64,000 nt of DNA from RHLJ01 sp965601955 (GCA_965601955.1 OZ271855.1:3534001-3598000), one strand, 5' to 3'. Shown: positions 53,696 through 63,408, numbered from the stretch's first letter. Made by a program: numbers and translations. The notes: a model not told the origin generated them from the sequence alone.

Positions 53696-54757
53696 TTAAT
53701 TGTAATTCTCTCCTATCCAATCACTTATGCTTTCCAAAAAACCATCAATAAATTTTTTCTCCAGGTAAGCATATTCCTGAACCATTCCATTATTCGCTTT
53801 TTGGAAAAGATGATTGGCTTCCGGGATGGTTTCCATTGTACAGTCAAGATCGTTTTCTTCACATATGGATTCCAGAGCCGTTGCATTTAGAGCTGGAGTT
53901 ACCTGGGTATCCAAGGCACCAAAAATCCCAAAAATGGGGATGTCAAGTTTTGCAAGATCACCTCCTGCATCATAATGAAGTAAGGATCGCATTTGAGGGG
54001 TTTGAATGGTTCCTATCTGCTGGGTGTACTGTGCTTCAGCAAAAGCGTCAAAGTCAGTGATAAAAGCACGCTGTGCTTCCGGAAGCTTGTCGATTTCTGT
54101 TCTCAGCAATTCTTTAAATGCTTCTTTTACTCCATCCCATCCCTCATTTGTTCTCGACGCTTCATACGCCACTTTTTGAAACTCCAGAGTAGGAGCAATA
54201 TCTACTTCCGTTTTACCCATCATTGTTTGAATGATCGTAATTTGATCATCAATAACATCCTTTAGTGGTACTGTTGGGGAAGCCATTAAAATAAGGCCTG
54301 AAACCTGTTCCATTTGAGCTGAGGTTCTGGCACCAACCATCCCCCCTTGACTATGCCCTAATAAAACAAATTCGTCATACTTAGTATCAGCTTCATTTTG
54401 GAAAAAACGAATAATTGCTGCTACATCTGATACTAAAGTCTCAAGTGTAGCATCATTGAAAACCCCAGTTGACTTTCCTGCCTGTCTATCATCATATCTA
54501 TAGCTTGATATCCCCTTGGATGCAAGGTGATTGGCAATATCTTTAAATGGTTTAAACCCAACTATGGTTTCGTCTCTATCCTGAGCTCCACTTCCGGAGA
54601 TCATTATAACAAGAGGGTACCCTTTTTCATCGTCGGCCTTTAGATACGACCCAGCGATATCTACCTCACAGTGATCAATTATAATTTCCTGATCTTGTGC
54701 AAGCGACATAGTCACTCCAAATAATAATGCTAAAAATGTACTGATGATCTTTCTCAT
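53696..54757 (-). CDS. Exported alpha/beta hydrolase
   Basis: A 353-residue protein with a signal peptide (ending SLAQDQ). It has the oxyanion segment MISGSGAQDRDE, YDDRQAGKSTG, the nucleophile elbow GHSQGG at about 131-136, acid region FGALDTQVTP and His in EANHLF, as in the BAAT/S33-like hydrolases. It differs from the 19.9 kb hydrolase but has the same layout. It follows sdpI by 13 bp on the same strand and may be in that operon. Confidence 0.87.
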   Translation of the reverse strand: MRKIISTFLALLFGVTMSLAQDQEIIIDHCEVDIAGSYLKADDEKGYPLVIMISGSGAQDRDETIVGFKPFKDIANHLASKGISSYRYDDRQAGKSTGVFNDATLETLVSDVAAIIRFFQNEADTKYDEFVLLGHSQGGMVGARTSAQMEQVSGLILMASPTVPLKDVIDDQITIIQTMMGKTEVDIAPTLEFQKVAYEASRTNEGWDGVKEAFKELLRTEIDKLPEAQRAFITDFDAFAEAQYTQQIGTIQTPQMRSLLHYDAGGDLAKLDIPIFGIFGALDTQVTPALNATALESICEENDLDCTMETIPEANHLFQKANNGMVQEYAYLEKKFIDGFLESISDWIGENYN

Positions 54758-54770
54758 GGTATAAGGTGAT

Positions 54771-55430
54771 TTAAGACTCTGATTCTAATTTTTTGAAAAT
54801 GATAAAAGAATACACAAATGGTACCCCAGCAAGGAATAAGACCATTACTGTAGTAGAACCTGCTAGCCATTCAAGTGGGGTAATGAATGGAATTGCCATC
54901 ATTACCAATCCGCCTACTACCCAAATTTTACTGGCGAGCCTATGGGTTTTCTTCCAAACTTCCGGACTCTCCAATGTCCAGGGGGTTCTAATGCCAATAA
55001 AATAATTGGGCTTTACTGAATTCATGTAATTCCCAAGTATCAGGAAGAGTGCCCCAACTACCAGATATATATAAGGTGTAATATTTGTTTTATTACCTAA
55101 TGATGCAGCCATTACAAATGCATAGATACCTACAAAGAATATGGAGGTGAAAATCCGAATGGCAGCTATTGGTTTTTGATTGTTGGTAATCTTCTTTTTG
55201 GGATCAATAAGCGGCAAGACTAACAGTAAAATGTACACAGCTACCGAAATCCCGGGTAACATAAAGGCATTCACCCATTTTGGGCCCCAGTCATCTGCTT
55301 CCCCCATTGCATTAAAATGTGTAGGGACTTCATCTGGGAGCTGATCCCATAAATAAATAGAAACTACAAACGGGGCTAATAGAATTAGCCATACAAACCA
55401 TTCTTTTTTTAACTGTTCTGTGATGCTCAT
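54771..55430 (-). CDS. sdpI: SdpI-family membrane protein (DUF1648)
   Basis: A 219-residue protein with about six membrane helices. Its N-terminus carries the DUF1648 motif LPDEVPTHFNAMGEADDWG, and its C-terminal half the SdpI domain (NYFIGIRTPWTLESPEVWKKTHR). In Bacillus, SdpI gives immunity to the SdpC toxin and controls the repressor SdpR by holding it at the membrane. Here it starts one base after the ArsR-type repressor gene. No SdpC toxin gene is seen, so the function may be signalling or defence against outside toxins. Confidence 0.9.
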   Translation of the reverse strand: MSITEQLKKEWFVWLILLAPFVVSIYLWDQLPDEVPTHFNAMGEADDWGPKWVNAFMLPGISVAVYILLLVLPLIDPKKKITNNQKPIAAIRIFTSIFFVGIYAFVMAASLGNKTNITPYIYLVVGALFLILGNYMNSVKPNYFIGIRTPWTLESPEVWKKTHRLASKIWVVGGLVMMAIPFITPLEWLAGSTTVMVLFLAGVPFVYSFIIFKKLESES

Positions 55431-55431
55431 C

Positions 55432-55692
55432 TTATTCCGATTTTAATAAATTAAAAAGCCACTGCGTTGCCTCTTCCAATGCCGTGGTATCTAGTGAATA
55501 GGTAATAAACTGGCCATTCCTTTCTGTTGAAACTAGTCCCGCCTGCTTAAGCAAATCTAAATGATGGGATATGCTTGGTTTTGATATCTCAAAAGCTTCA
55601 GCGATTTCTCCTGCAGTCATATCCTTTTCCTTCAAAAGATTTAAGATATCCCTTCGTGTAGAATCGTTAAGTGCTTTAAATAAATTATTCAT
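55432..55692 (-). CDS. sdpR: ArsR-family autorepressor (SdpR-like)
   Basis: An 86-residue winged helix protein: FKALNDSTRRDILNLLKEKD, MTAGEIAEAFEISKPSISHH as recognition helix, and LVSTERNGQFITYSLDT wing. No metal-binding Cys pair, as in SdpR-type members. It sits immediately before sdpI, one base apart, and a perfect palindrome lies just upstream of its start, consistent with autorepression. Confidence 0.92.
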   Translation of the reverse strand: MNNLFKALNDSTRRDILNLLKEKDMTAGEIAEAFEISKPSISHHLDLLKQAGLVSTERNGQFITYSLDTTALEEATQWLFNLLKSE

Positions 55693-55696
55693 TTAG

Positions 55697-55720
55697 ATAT
55701 TTAGACAACTGTCTAAATAT
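55697..55720 (-). promoter_or_regulatory. Perfect palindromic operator of sdpRI
   Basis: ATATTTAGACA (55697-55707) and TGTCTAAATAT (55710-55720) are perfect 11-bp arms around AC. The dyad ends only four bases before the sdpR ATG. It is the likely autoregulatory site. Confidence 0.8.
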
Positions 55721-55751
55721 AGCATAAAATCAAGGAGAAGCAACCACAAAA

Positions 55752-56138
55752 TTACTCCAGGTCTTGCAACTGAATATTGAGCGCATCCACACTGATGATA
55801 ATTTCAATGATGGATAACCCTAAGGAAATAAGGAGCATAATTAAACTTAACCCGAATAAAGCCTTGCCAATTACAATCAAACCAGCAAATAAAGCTACCA
55901 TGCAAAACACAGATACGAATAATGAACCTATACCGAGCAGCTGCATATTCTTGACCAATGACACCCTTTTTTGGAGGGTGTGGATTTGTGCCCTCTTTCT
56001 TTTATCGCCTGTATTTTCGTATTGGTCATGTAGGGTTCTGATCAAATTTGCGAGGGCCAAAAACCGGTTAGTATAGGCGAGTAATAACAGGGAGATTGCT
56101 GAGAATAAAAGTCCTGGAGTAGTGAGTGTTATTTCCAT
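55752..56138 (-). CDS. DUF2721 membrane protein
   Basis: A 128-residue protein with an N-terminal helix (about 10-27), a charged cytoplasmic stretch (QYENTGDKRKRAQIHTLQKR) and two further helices (70-92 and 96-115). This matches DUF2721, whose role is unknown. It follows the glycosyltransferase gene by 13 bases and is the last gene of that run. Confidence 0.8.
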   Translation of the reverse strand: MEITLTTPGLLFSAISLLLLAYTNRFLALANLIRTLHDQYENTGDKRKRAQIHTLQKRVSLVKNMQLLGIGSLFVSVFCMVALFAGLIVIGKALFGLSLIMLLISLGLSIIEIIISVDALNIQLQDLE

Positions 56139-56150
56139 GATTGACGGGAT

Positions 56151-57683
56151 TTAATTGGAATAGACTTTCCAAACACTTGATGGATGTAGAGGTGCTTCAA
56201 ATTGTTGACGTAGAAAACCGTGAATACTGAATGTTTCCATTCGATACGGGGAATATTCAAACACCGGAATAAACGTAAGCCCTTCCCACTCGAATGGCTG
56301 CATTAGTTCTAGTTGAGGCCAAATCATATGTGTATGATTGAATGGAGCATTGTAAGAAGTGATGTATTGGATATCATGTTCAATAATTTCTGACTTAATC
56401 TGGCTTGCTTCCAATTCAAACCCTCCATATTCAGCAATCAATAATTTATCTGTGGAAAGAAAGTGAGCGGGATCCCTTTTGCTTTCGACGATAGAAACTG
56501 CCATATCACTCCAGATTATTTCTTCAGAAGTATGGGTTTGTAGCCACTCTCCCACCGCCTTCCTGGGTTCAAGATTGTATTGACGATAGTATGGTACTAC
56601 TAGCTGAAATAATGTAAGTGCTAAAAATCCGAATACTAAGTTTTTAGAAACAAAGGGCTTGAGATATCCCCTTTCCCACAGAGAGAAAAACCAAACTATA
56701 CTAATAGGCAGGGTAAGTACAAAGAAGCGAGGGTCAGGATTAGCAATAACCTTGAATTGAGCAATGAAAAAGAATACCCAAAAGCTTATAGTTATATATC
56801 CCGAAAGCAGAAACCACTTCCTTTCTGAAAGAGTTTGTGTAGTTGTTGGCCTTTTTAACCAGATAAAAAAGATTACAAGGGGAAAAGCCTGCACCAAGGT
56901 GGTAATGGGAACTAAAACATTATTAATCCAAATGTTTCCTTCTTCAGCATAATAGCTGGTACTTCTGGTAGTACTCTCAAAACGTTCTAACAGCCAGTTT
57001 AATGGGTTTCCGGAATTCACATATGCCATCCAGCTCCATATTCCAAGCCCGAGCCCTATTCCCAACATAGAATAGAGTGCCCCTTTATAGTTTTTAAAAT
57101 AGAGCAGAGGTACTACCGAAAGCCCAATTAAAATGGTAAGCTCTTCCCTGGTAAGAACTGCCAAACAGCCAAAGAGTAAAACCAGCACATGCTTTTCTCT
57201 AAAGAGCGCTGTAAACCATGCCAGCAGCAAGAGCCCTCCCATCATTTCGGCCATACTGGCAACGCTGAACACAATCAGGTAAGGCATAATAGCGACGGTA
57301 AGCCCAATTAAAAGCGCACTTTTCTTATCCAGAAGTTTTGTACCTAACCACACTGAGACGGAGACAGTAAGAGCTCCCAGTATTGAGTTTATAATATTCA
57401 TCACCAACAAAGAATAAGTGCCGGTAACCAATATGATAAAGCTCCCCCAGTACCTGTATAAGGGGAGCCACGCCAGGTGGCGATCTTTGAAATCTGAATA
57501 AACAAACCCATTCTCAAGTGTGATTTTACTCATGATCAGGCTATGATGAGCATCTCCCCAAAAATCCTCAAAACCAATAAGTAGGAACAACCATCTTAAG
57601 GTGAGGGCTATTAAAAAAGCTGAAAGGATTGGAGCCTTTTCAAGGTAAGCCAGAATTTGATCAAAGGTAGCGTTCGACTTCAA
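56151..57683 (-). CDS. Membrane glycosyltransferase of the GT39/ArnT-like fold
   Basis: A 510-residue protein with around ten membrane helices and a periplasmic C-terminal region. The first loop has GFEDFWGDAHHSLIMSK, with an acidic residue in the place of the catalytic Asp of GT-C enzymes, and FVYSDFKDRHLAWLPLYRYW. It likely transfers a sugar from a polyprenyl-phosphate donor at the periplasmic face; donor and acceptor are unknown. Located between sodC and the DUF2721 gene in the same direction. Confidence 0.75.
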   Translation of the reverse strand: MKSNATFDQILAYLEKAPILSAFLIALTLRWLFLLIGFEDFWGDAHHSLIMSKITLENGFVYSDFKDRHLAWLPLYRYWGSFIILVTGTYSLLVMNIINSILGALTVSVSVWLGTKLLDKKSALLIGLTVAIMPYLIVFSVASMAEMMGGLLLLAWFTALFREKHVLVLLFGCLAVLTREELTILIGLSVVPLLYFKNYKGALYSMLGIGLGLGIWSWMAYVNSGNPLNWLLERFESTTRSTSYYAEEGNIWINNVLVPITTLVQAFPLVIFFIWLKRPTTTQTLSERKWFLLSGYITISFWVFFFIAQFKVIANPDPRFFVLTLPISIVWFFSLWERGYLKPFVSKNLVFGFLALTLFQLVVPYYRQYNLEPRKAVGEWLQTHTSEEIIWSDMAVSIVESKRDPAHFLSTDKLLIAEYGGFELEASQIKSEIIEHDIQYITSYNAPFNHTHMIWPQLELMQPFEWEGLTFIPVFEYSPYRMETFSIHGFLRQQFEAPLHPSSVWKVYSN

Positions 57684-57772
57684 ATCGAGATGATATTTAG
57701 AGATTACCTAAATCTCGAAGAAGGTAAGACGATTGAAATGAAAAGACTAAAATGCGGAAAGAAATTGAGTAA

Positions 57773-58321
57773 TTACTCAGCAATCCCTATTACTCCACAG
57801 GCAACCCTGGGCCCTGATGCCCCTGATGGTTGTGAAACCAAATCATCCTCTCCACCATGCACAATCACTCCACGACCGATGATTTGTTCTAATACAATCA
57901 CCTGATCTGTGTAGTCCCTAACTCCTATTCCTTCTTCATTGACTACTAAGTTGCCCATAGCTCCCATATGTCGATGTAAGGATTCAGGAGCTCCATGCTC
58001 CATACCCATTGGGTTAAAATGTCCACCAGTAGATGTTCCATCGTCTGAGGTGCAGTTTCCGAGTTCATGAATATGAAATCCATGCTTTTCCCCAGTCAAT
58101 CCAGTCACCTCAGCCCATACCTTAACCCCAGATTCTGTTTGTTCGAAATATGCTACTCCAGACACCTCACTTCCATTTATAGGATGTAGTACAGCAACTA
58201 GTTTTGAGACCTCTGGCTGTTCAGAACCATGATGTTCCATTTCTTCTGATCCGTAAAAAAAATACATGAGTAAACCCAGTAGAGAAATTGAACCAACGAG
58301 AAGTAGGATTAGCTTTTTCAT
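57773..58321 (-). CDS. sodC: Cu-Zn superoxide dismutase
   Basis: A 182-residue protein anchored by an N-terminal hydrophobic segment (residues 3-23). Metal ligands are seen in GFHIHELGNC, GGHFNP, HRHMGAMGNL and VIVHGGEDD, and the disulfide Cys pair and Arg in PRVACGVIG. It removes superoxide in the periplasm. The stop codon lies in a 14-bp palindrome (57766-57779). Starts 12 bases after the acyltransferase gene. Confidence 0.95.
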   Translation of the reverse strand: MKKLILLLVGSISLLGLLMYFFYGSEEMEHHGSEQPEVSKLVAVLHPINGSEVSGVAYFEQTESGVKVWAEVTGLTGEKHGFHIHELGNCTSDDGTSTGGHFNPMGMEHGAPESLHRHMGAMGNLVVNEEGIGVRDYTDQVIVLEQIIGRGVIVHGGEDDLVSQPSGASGPRVACGVIGIAE

Positions 58322-58333
58322 AATATCGAATAA

Positions 58334-59620
58334 TTAGATTTCAGTGTTAGCAAACACTTTTGACCTAAATTCGTTCAGCTTTTTTAACCCTTCTTTAAAT
58401 ACTTTATGCTTTTCGGGATGAGATTGAGCAAACTCGCGGATTCTTCTTCTCTCCTTGGCTTCTCTAACCATTAAATTAGCATCCTTAAAAAGAATGGAAG
58501 TCATCAGGCTCAACCCTACATATACCTGGATATATCCTGAAGGAACTCCAGCAATCCATAGTATTAGGCTAACTAACAGCCAGAATACCGGAAATAGAAT
58601 CATTCCCAACAGGAACTTTATGGAAGCATCAAAAGCGTGATCTTTAATTACTTTTTTGATAATTCTACGCACTGCCTGATAAGGAATAATGTTATTAATC
58701 CAGCTGAACAGGTAAAATGGAAAGAATAAAACCATAGACAATAACGGCTTCTTTCTGCCTGCAATCGACTTAATGCTGAAATCATTTTCTTCGGCGATTT
58801 CATATACTGAAGTTGCGACCTCCACAATTTCCGGCGTTAGATGAGCCTCCAGCTCATCCACTCTCTTGTTTATTATTCTTGGATTGATAATTGCCTCTGA
58901 TTCTTTTTCCAAATCATCTAAAAGAATCTTCTGAACAGGATAGTGATCCAGGTTAGGAACATGCATGATTACTTTTTTCATGCCTTCACTGACATCCTCT
59001 TTTAACTGAGCAGTAGCTTCCCGTTCATCCTTCTCAAAAAGCTCTTTGTACTTCTTCATCAAGATCGGCTCTCCGAATACCACCCTAACTGAGTTTCTTG
59101 ACCTTCGGTGTTCCTCATAATTTAACCCTACCGGTATCACATGCAGATTCATCTTCCATTCTTCTCGTACTTCAGCATCAAATGCAATTCGGGTAAAACC
59201 TTTACTTAACGGGCGAACTCTTCTTCTTAAATCATGATTGGCCTCCGGGAAAACCAGAATTGCATCATTGCGCTTCATGTATTCAATACATTCATCAAAA
59301 ATGGCATTGTTCTTTGTGACCGAGCTTAACCCGTCTCTAACCCGGTAAACAGGTAACATATTCAGGCTTCTAAGAAACTTCCCCATCAATGGTGGATTAA
59401 ATGCCTGAGCCCTAGTAAGAAAATAGATGAATGGAGTTACATGAGTCACCACAAGCAGGGCGTCCATAAAAGAATTCTGATGGTTGGGTACAAAAAGAAT
59501 AGGAGCTTTTTTGGGAAGCCTTTCTCTGCCTTCGATTATGATTCGCTTATAGAACAGATGTAAGCCAAACTTTACAAGTGGATACCGAAAAGTCTGGTAC
59601 CAAAGCCAATTCTTACGCAT
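58334..59620 (-). CDS. 1-acyl-glycerol-3-phosphate acyltransferase-like protein
   Basis: A 428-residue PlsC-type protein. The acyl-transfer motif reads VPNHQNSFMDALLV, His and Asp five residues apart instead of the usual four; FPEANHDLRRRVRPLSKG is the second block. The C-terminal third adds two or three membrane helices not found in basic PlsC. It probably acylates lysophospholipid or a related lipid at the inner membrane. The start overlaps the end of the transporter gene by eight bases, suggesting coupled translation. Confidence 0.85.
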   Translation of the reverse strand: MRKNWLWYQTFRYPLVKFGLHLFYKRIIIEGRERLPKKAPILFVPNHQNSFMDALLVVTHVTPFIYFLTRAQAFNPPLMGKFLRSLNMLPVYRVRDGLSSVTKNNAIFDECIEYMKRNDAILVFPEANHDLRRRVRPLSKGFTRIAFDAEVREEWKMNLHVIPVGLNYEEHRRSRNSVRVVFGEPILMKKYKELFEKDEREATAQLKEDVSEGMKKVIMHVPNLDHYPVQKILLDDLEKESEAIINPRIINKRVDELEAHLTPEIVEVATSVYEIAEENDFSIKSIAGRKKPLLSMVLFFPFYLFSWINNIIPYQAVRRIIKKVIKDHAFDASIKFLLGMILFPVFWLLVSLILWIAGVPSGYIQVYVGLSLMTSILFKDANLMVREAKERRRIREFAQSHPEKHKVFKEGLKKLNEFRSKVFANTEI

Positions 59621-60539
59621 AGTTGAAAACCGTTTGGAGCTTTTCCTTTCCTACTGACCAATACCAGCCAATAGTAAAGCCCATAATTATATGCCAAATG
59701 CCCCACCAAGCAGCAATGAGAGCCATACCACCCAGTCCATCAAAAAAGTTAAAAATGAGTAATAACCCAAGCCCTGAATTTTGGATACCGGTTTCAATAG
59801 AAATGGATTTCTTGTCCTCTTTGGCAAGCTTCAAAAAGTATCCAATGAAATACCCACCAGACAAAGCTATCAGGTTATGCAAAAACACATACCCAATCAC
59901 ATATTGAACGTAATTCAAAAAGTTCTCAAAATTTAGAACAAAGGTGATCACCACAAAGGCTCCAAAAAATATTATCCCAAAAATTTTAATCCCTTTTGTA
60001 AGCCTTGCCGCAAGTTCAGGCTTGTTATGCCTCACTATCATACCAGCAACCAATGGCAGCCCTAAAATGAGTACCACGATTTTAAATACCTCGTAAATAT
60101 CTAAACTTACCTGCTGTAGAATAGCATTAGTTGGCCCGTACATACTTGCCCAAAAGGTGAAATTGAGTGGGGTTGCGACAATAGCTAGTAGTGTAGCAAT
60201 AGCTGTCATACTAACGGAAAGTGCGGTATTTCCACCTGCTAATTGTGAAAAGAAGTTAGAGATATTCCCACCCGGACAAGCAGCCACCATCATCATTCCC
60301 AAAGCCAGGCTTGGTGCTGGCTCAAGGAGGTACACAATCAAAAAGGTGATTGCTGGCAGAAAAAGAAATTGAGAAAAAACTCCGCCCAGCGTTGAACGGG
60401 GATTTTTTGCCAAATCTTTGAAGTCCTGAATAGTGAGCTCCAATGCTACCCCAAACATGATAAAGCAGAGGGAGATATTCATTATTAATAATCCTCCGCC
60501 CCCCAAATTAAGCTGCAACGCGTCTATAGATTCACTCAT
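59613..60539 (-). CDS. Bile acid:sodium symporter family (BASS) transporter
   Basis: A 308-residue protein with nine or ten membrane helices. The motifs FGVALELTIQDF, ACPGGNISNFFSQLAGGNTALS (the sodium-binding crossover) and ETGIQNSGLGLLLIF are those of the BASS family. Substrate is probably an organic anion such as pyruvate or a sulfate conjugate, not bile acid. Between tsaD and the acyltransferase, same direction. Confidence 0.92.
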   Translation of the reverse strand: MSESIDALQLNLGGGGLLIMNISLCFIMFGVALELTIQDFKDLAKNPRSTLGGVFSQFLFLPAITFLIVYLLEPAPSLALGMMMVAACPGGNISNFFSQLAGGNTALSVSMTAIATLLAIVATPLNFTFWASMYGPTNAILQQVSLDIYEVFKIVVLILGLPLVAGMIVRHNKPELAARLTKGIKIFGIIFFGAFVVITFVLNFENFLNYVQYVIGYVFLHNLIALSGGYFIGYFLKLAKEDKKSISIETGIQNSGLGLLLIFNFFDGLGGMALIAAWWGIWHIIMGFTIGWYWSVGKEKLQTVFNYA

Positions 60540-60569
60540 GGCTGTGAAAGTAGGAAATTTGACGTAGGA

Positions 60570-61553
60570 TTACACAGATGCAAAAGGCTTAATTCCAACA
60601 TCATCAAAAAGCCCCAATTCTGCTCTCATCTTTCCTGTGATTGCGATCATAGCTGCATTGTCGGTACAGTAGCTAGGCTTTGGAATGTGAAGTTCAAGCC
60701 CCATCTCTGTGGCTAGTTCCTCCGTCTTTGCCCTCAACATGGAGTTTGCGGATACTCCACCTGCTAACGCTATGGTTTTTACACCTGTCTCCCGAACTGC
60801 CCTTTTAAGTTTCTTGATTAACACTTCTGTAATTGCTTCCGAAACACTGGCACTCAAATCATTGATATTCTCCTCCACCCAACCCTCTTCCTGATCCTGG
60901 ATAAAGTATAATGCGCTGGTTTTTAATCCCGAAAAACTGAAGTCTAATCCATCATTTGCCAAAGCTTGAGGAAATTTATGGAAGGCTCTATTACCAGATT
61001 GGGCGAGTTTATCCATTACAGGGCCTGCCGGATAGGGTAACCCAAAAATCTTTCCAATTTTATCAAACGCCTCCCCTGCTGCGTCGTCTCGGGTCTGTCC
61101 TAATAATTTATGCTCGAAGGGAGCCTTTACATGAACAAGTTGAGTATGACCACCTGAAACTGTAAGGCAAACAAAAGGAAAGGAAGGTGTACCATCAATG
61201 AAATTGGCATAAATATGTGCATCCATATGATTCACTCCAACAAGAGGAATCCCTCTCGACAGTGCTAACCCTTTAGCGAAACACAAGCCCACCAACAGAG
61301 AACCCATTAATCCCGGCCCTTGAGTAACCGCAATAGCTTCGATTTCTGATATGGAAGTTTCCGCTTCCTCTAAAGCCTGTTCGACCGTTAGTGATATCGT
61401 AGTCTGATGAGCCCTGGAAGCCAGTTCGGGCACTACTCCGCCAAATTTTACATGTATGGATTGAGAAGCAATTACGTTAGAGAGAACATTTCCACCATCA
61501 AAAACAGCCGCTGAAGTATCGTCACACGAAGATTCTATACCTAAGATTTTCAT
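60570..61553 (-). CDS. tsaD: tRNA threonylcarbamoyladenosine transferase TsaD
   Basis: A 327-residue ASKHA-fold enzyme making t6A37 in tRNAs that read ANN codons. The start ILGIESSCDDTSAAVFDG, the metal His pair in GVNHMDAHIYANF, LTVSGGHTQLV, and ALAGGVSANSMLR are diagnostic. Divergent from the TPR regulator gene, with 94 bp between the starts. Confidence 0.96.
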   Translation of the reverse strand: MKILGIESSCDDTSAAVFDGGNVLSNVIASQSIHVKFGGVVPELASRAHQTTISLTVEQALEEAETSISEIEAIAVTQGPGLMGSLLVGLCFAKGLALSRGIPLVGVNHMDAHIYANFIDGTPSFPFVCLTVSGGHTQLVHVKAPFEHKLLGQTRDDAAGEAFDKIGKIFGLPYPAGPVMDKLAQSGNRAFHKFPQALANDGLDFSFSGLKTSALYFIQDQEEGWVEENINDLSASVSEAITEVLIKKLKRAVRETGVKTIALAGGVSANSMLRAKTEELATEMGLELHIPKPSYCTDNAAMIAITGKMRAELGLFDDVGIKPFASV

Positions 61554-61647
61554 AGTTCAAAAATACAGAAATTATCATCATTTTATGCCCGGGTCTTATT
61601 TAGATATTCGGGTCACTTACAGGCTTAACATCACGAACAAATTCGCA

Positions 61648-63405
61648 ATGAAAAGGGTAGCGTATTTTTTTTGCCTGGCTATAGTTTTAACTGCCTGTCA
61701 GCAAAGTGGAGAGTACTCCGATTCTAACCCTGTATCCGGTTTTAGGGATACAGAAATGGTTCAAAGCATAGAGAAATATAAACTCGCTAAATTCTATCTA
61801 GATAAAGCAAATTACGACTCTGCACGTTTCTTTGGCTTCCAGGCCCAGGTTCTAGCTGAAGAGACCGATAATGATCTTTTGAAAGGAAACATCGCCATGG
61901 TACTCGCCAATGCTGATTATTTCCAGAGCGATTACGATGAGTCCCTGATTCTGGCCGAAGAAGCGCTTCAATATGCTGAACGAGCAAACTCCGATTCACT
62001 AAAAGGCTTTGCTATGAAGCGCATTGCCAATATTAGCAATCAGAAAGGAGACTACCGGAAAGCGACCGAACAAATGTATGCTGTGGTGGAATTGGCCGAA
62101 AGGATTGACGATAAAAACCTGATCGGAGAAAGCTACCAGGATCTTGCAAATGTTTTCGATCATGATGCCGAGTACGAAAAAGCGAGAGAGTTTTATGAGA
62201 AGTCGATGGAGATTTTTGAGGAGCTCGGCGATCAGGCGCATGTAGCCGGCCTGATTGGGAATATGGGGTCAATGGTGTACGAAGAGGGTGATTATGAGGA
62301 AGCTTTGAGGCTTCACAAAGAATCACTACGAATGCTGATTGAACTCGATCATAAAAGGTATATGGCCAATACCTACAATAACATTGGGGTTTCATTTAGG
62401 GAATTGGGCGAATATGATTCCACTCTGGTCTATATCCAAAAAACAATGGAGATGGATCTCGAGGCTGGCTTCAAGAAGGGGATTGCCATGAACTATGAGA
62501 TGTTTGGTGAAATTTATCTGAAAAAAGAGGAATACGAACTGGCCCGGGAAAATTTAATCACTGGAATTGAACTAGCAACCGAGATAGGAATACTAGGCCG
62601 CCAAAGAAGTATGTATTACCGGTTATTCAGAGCCGACAGCAGCCTTGGTAACTACCAGCAAGCATTAACCTGGCTGGATAAATCCTATGCACTAAGAGAC
62701 TCTTTATACAATGAAGAAAAAGGCCGGGCAATGACGGAGGTACGGGAAGAATACGAGGCAGAAAAAAGAGAGCAGGAAATCGAATTCTTAACTCAAAAAA
62801 GTGAGCTTGAAAATACCAGAAATGCCGCCATCGGTTTTTCTCTCCTTTCCATTATTGGGATCATTTCTCTGCTATGGATGAAGCAAAGAAATGCACAGAA
62901 AAAAGAATATGAATTACTGGAAAAGGATAAGGTCATCACAGAACAGCAACTTGAGGCCAGTAAAACGGAAACGGAGTACCTGAAAAAAGAACTCACCAAT
63001 TACGCACTCCATCTTTCTCAGAAAAACGAATTTTTAAACCAGATAAAAAAGGAGATGGCTGAAGTGAGATCCAAGGTTGGAAATGAAGAAGCACTGAAGC
63101 ACATCAACCAAATGGGATCGAAGATTTATCAAAATGTTTCAGTAGCCAAAGAAAAGGAAGAATTTGAAGCCCATGTGGAGCATGTGTGTGAAGGCTTTTT
63201 TCAACGATTGGACGATAAATATCCCGGACTTACCAAACAGGAAAAACGATTAGCTGCATTGGTGAGGCTTAATCTGTCTTCAAAAGACATTGCTAACATT
63301 TTTAGTATTACCCCTAAGAGTGTAGATCAAAGCCGGTATCGACTTCGCAAAAAGCTAAACCTGAATTCAAATTCAAGTCTTACTAACTACCTGAATGTAG
63401 TGTAG
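61648..63405 (+). CDS. Membrane-spanning TPR sensor with C-terminal LuxR-like DNA-binding domain
   Basis: A 585-residue protein. It has a signal or lipobox-like start (IVLTACQQ), six or seven TPR units (about 45-370), a membrane helix (about 395-412, IGFSLLSIIGIISLLWM), a coiled coil (415-500), and a C-terminal helix-turn-helix (LTKQEKRLAALVRLNLSSKD then SITPKSVDQSRYRLRKKL). The plan fits a regulator sensing in the periplasm and acting on DNA in the cytoplasm, common in Bacteroidota. A frame start at 61585 adds 21 non-signal residues; I chose the ATG at 61648. Confidence 0.88.
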   Translation: MKRVAYFFCLAIVLTACQQSGEYSDSNPVSGFRDTEMVQSIEKYKLAKFYLDKANYDSARFFGFQAQVLAEETDNDLLKGNIAMVLANADYFQSDYDESLILAEEALQYAERANSDSLKGFAMKRIANISNQKGDYRKATEQMYAVVELAERIDDKNLIGESYQDLANVFDHDAEYEKAREFYEKSMEIFEELGDQAHVAGLIGNMGSMVYEEGDYEEALRLHKESLRMLIELDHKRYMANTYNNIGVSFRELGEYDSTLVYIQKTMEMDLEAGFKKGIAMNYEMFGEIYLKKEEYELARENLITGIELATEIGILGRQRSMYYRLFRADSSLGNYQQALTWLDKSYALRDSLYNEEKGRAMTEVREEYEAEKREQEIEFLTQKSELENTRNAAIGFSLLSIIGIISLLWMKQRNAQKKEYELLEKDKVITEQQLEASKTETEYLKKELTNYALHLSQKNEFLNQIKKEMAEVRSKVGNEEALKHINQMGSKIYQNVSVAKEKEEFEAHVEHVCEGFFQRLDDKYPGLTKQEKRLAALVRLNLSSKDIANIFSITPKSVDQSRYRLRKKLNLNSNSSLTNYLNVV

Positions 63406-63408
63406 GTA

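Noticed and set aside
57766..57779. Palindrome TGAGTAATTACTCA at the sodC stop codon
   Set aside because: Short, AT-rich, and overlaps coding sequence; no T tract, so not convincing as terminator or operator.
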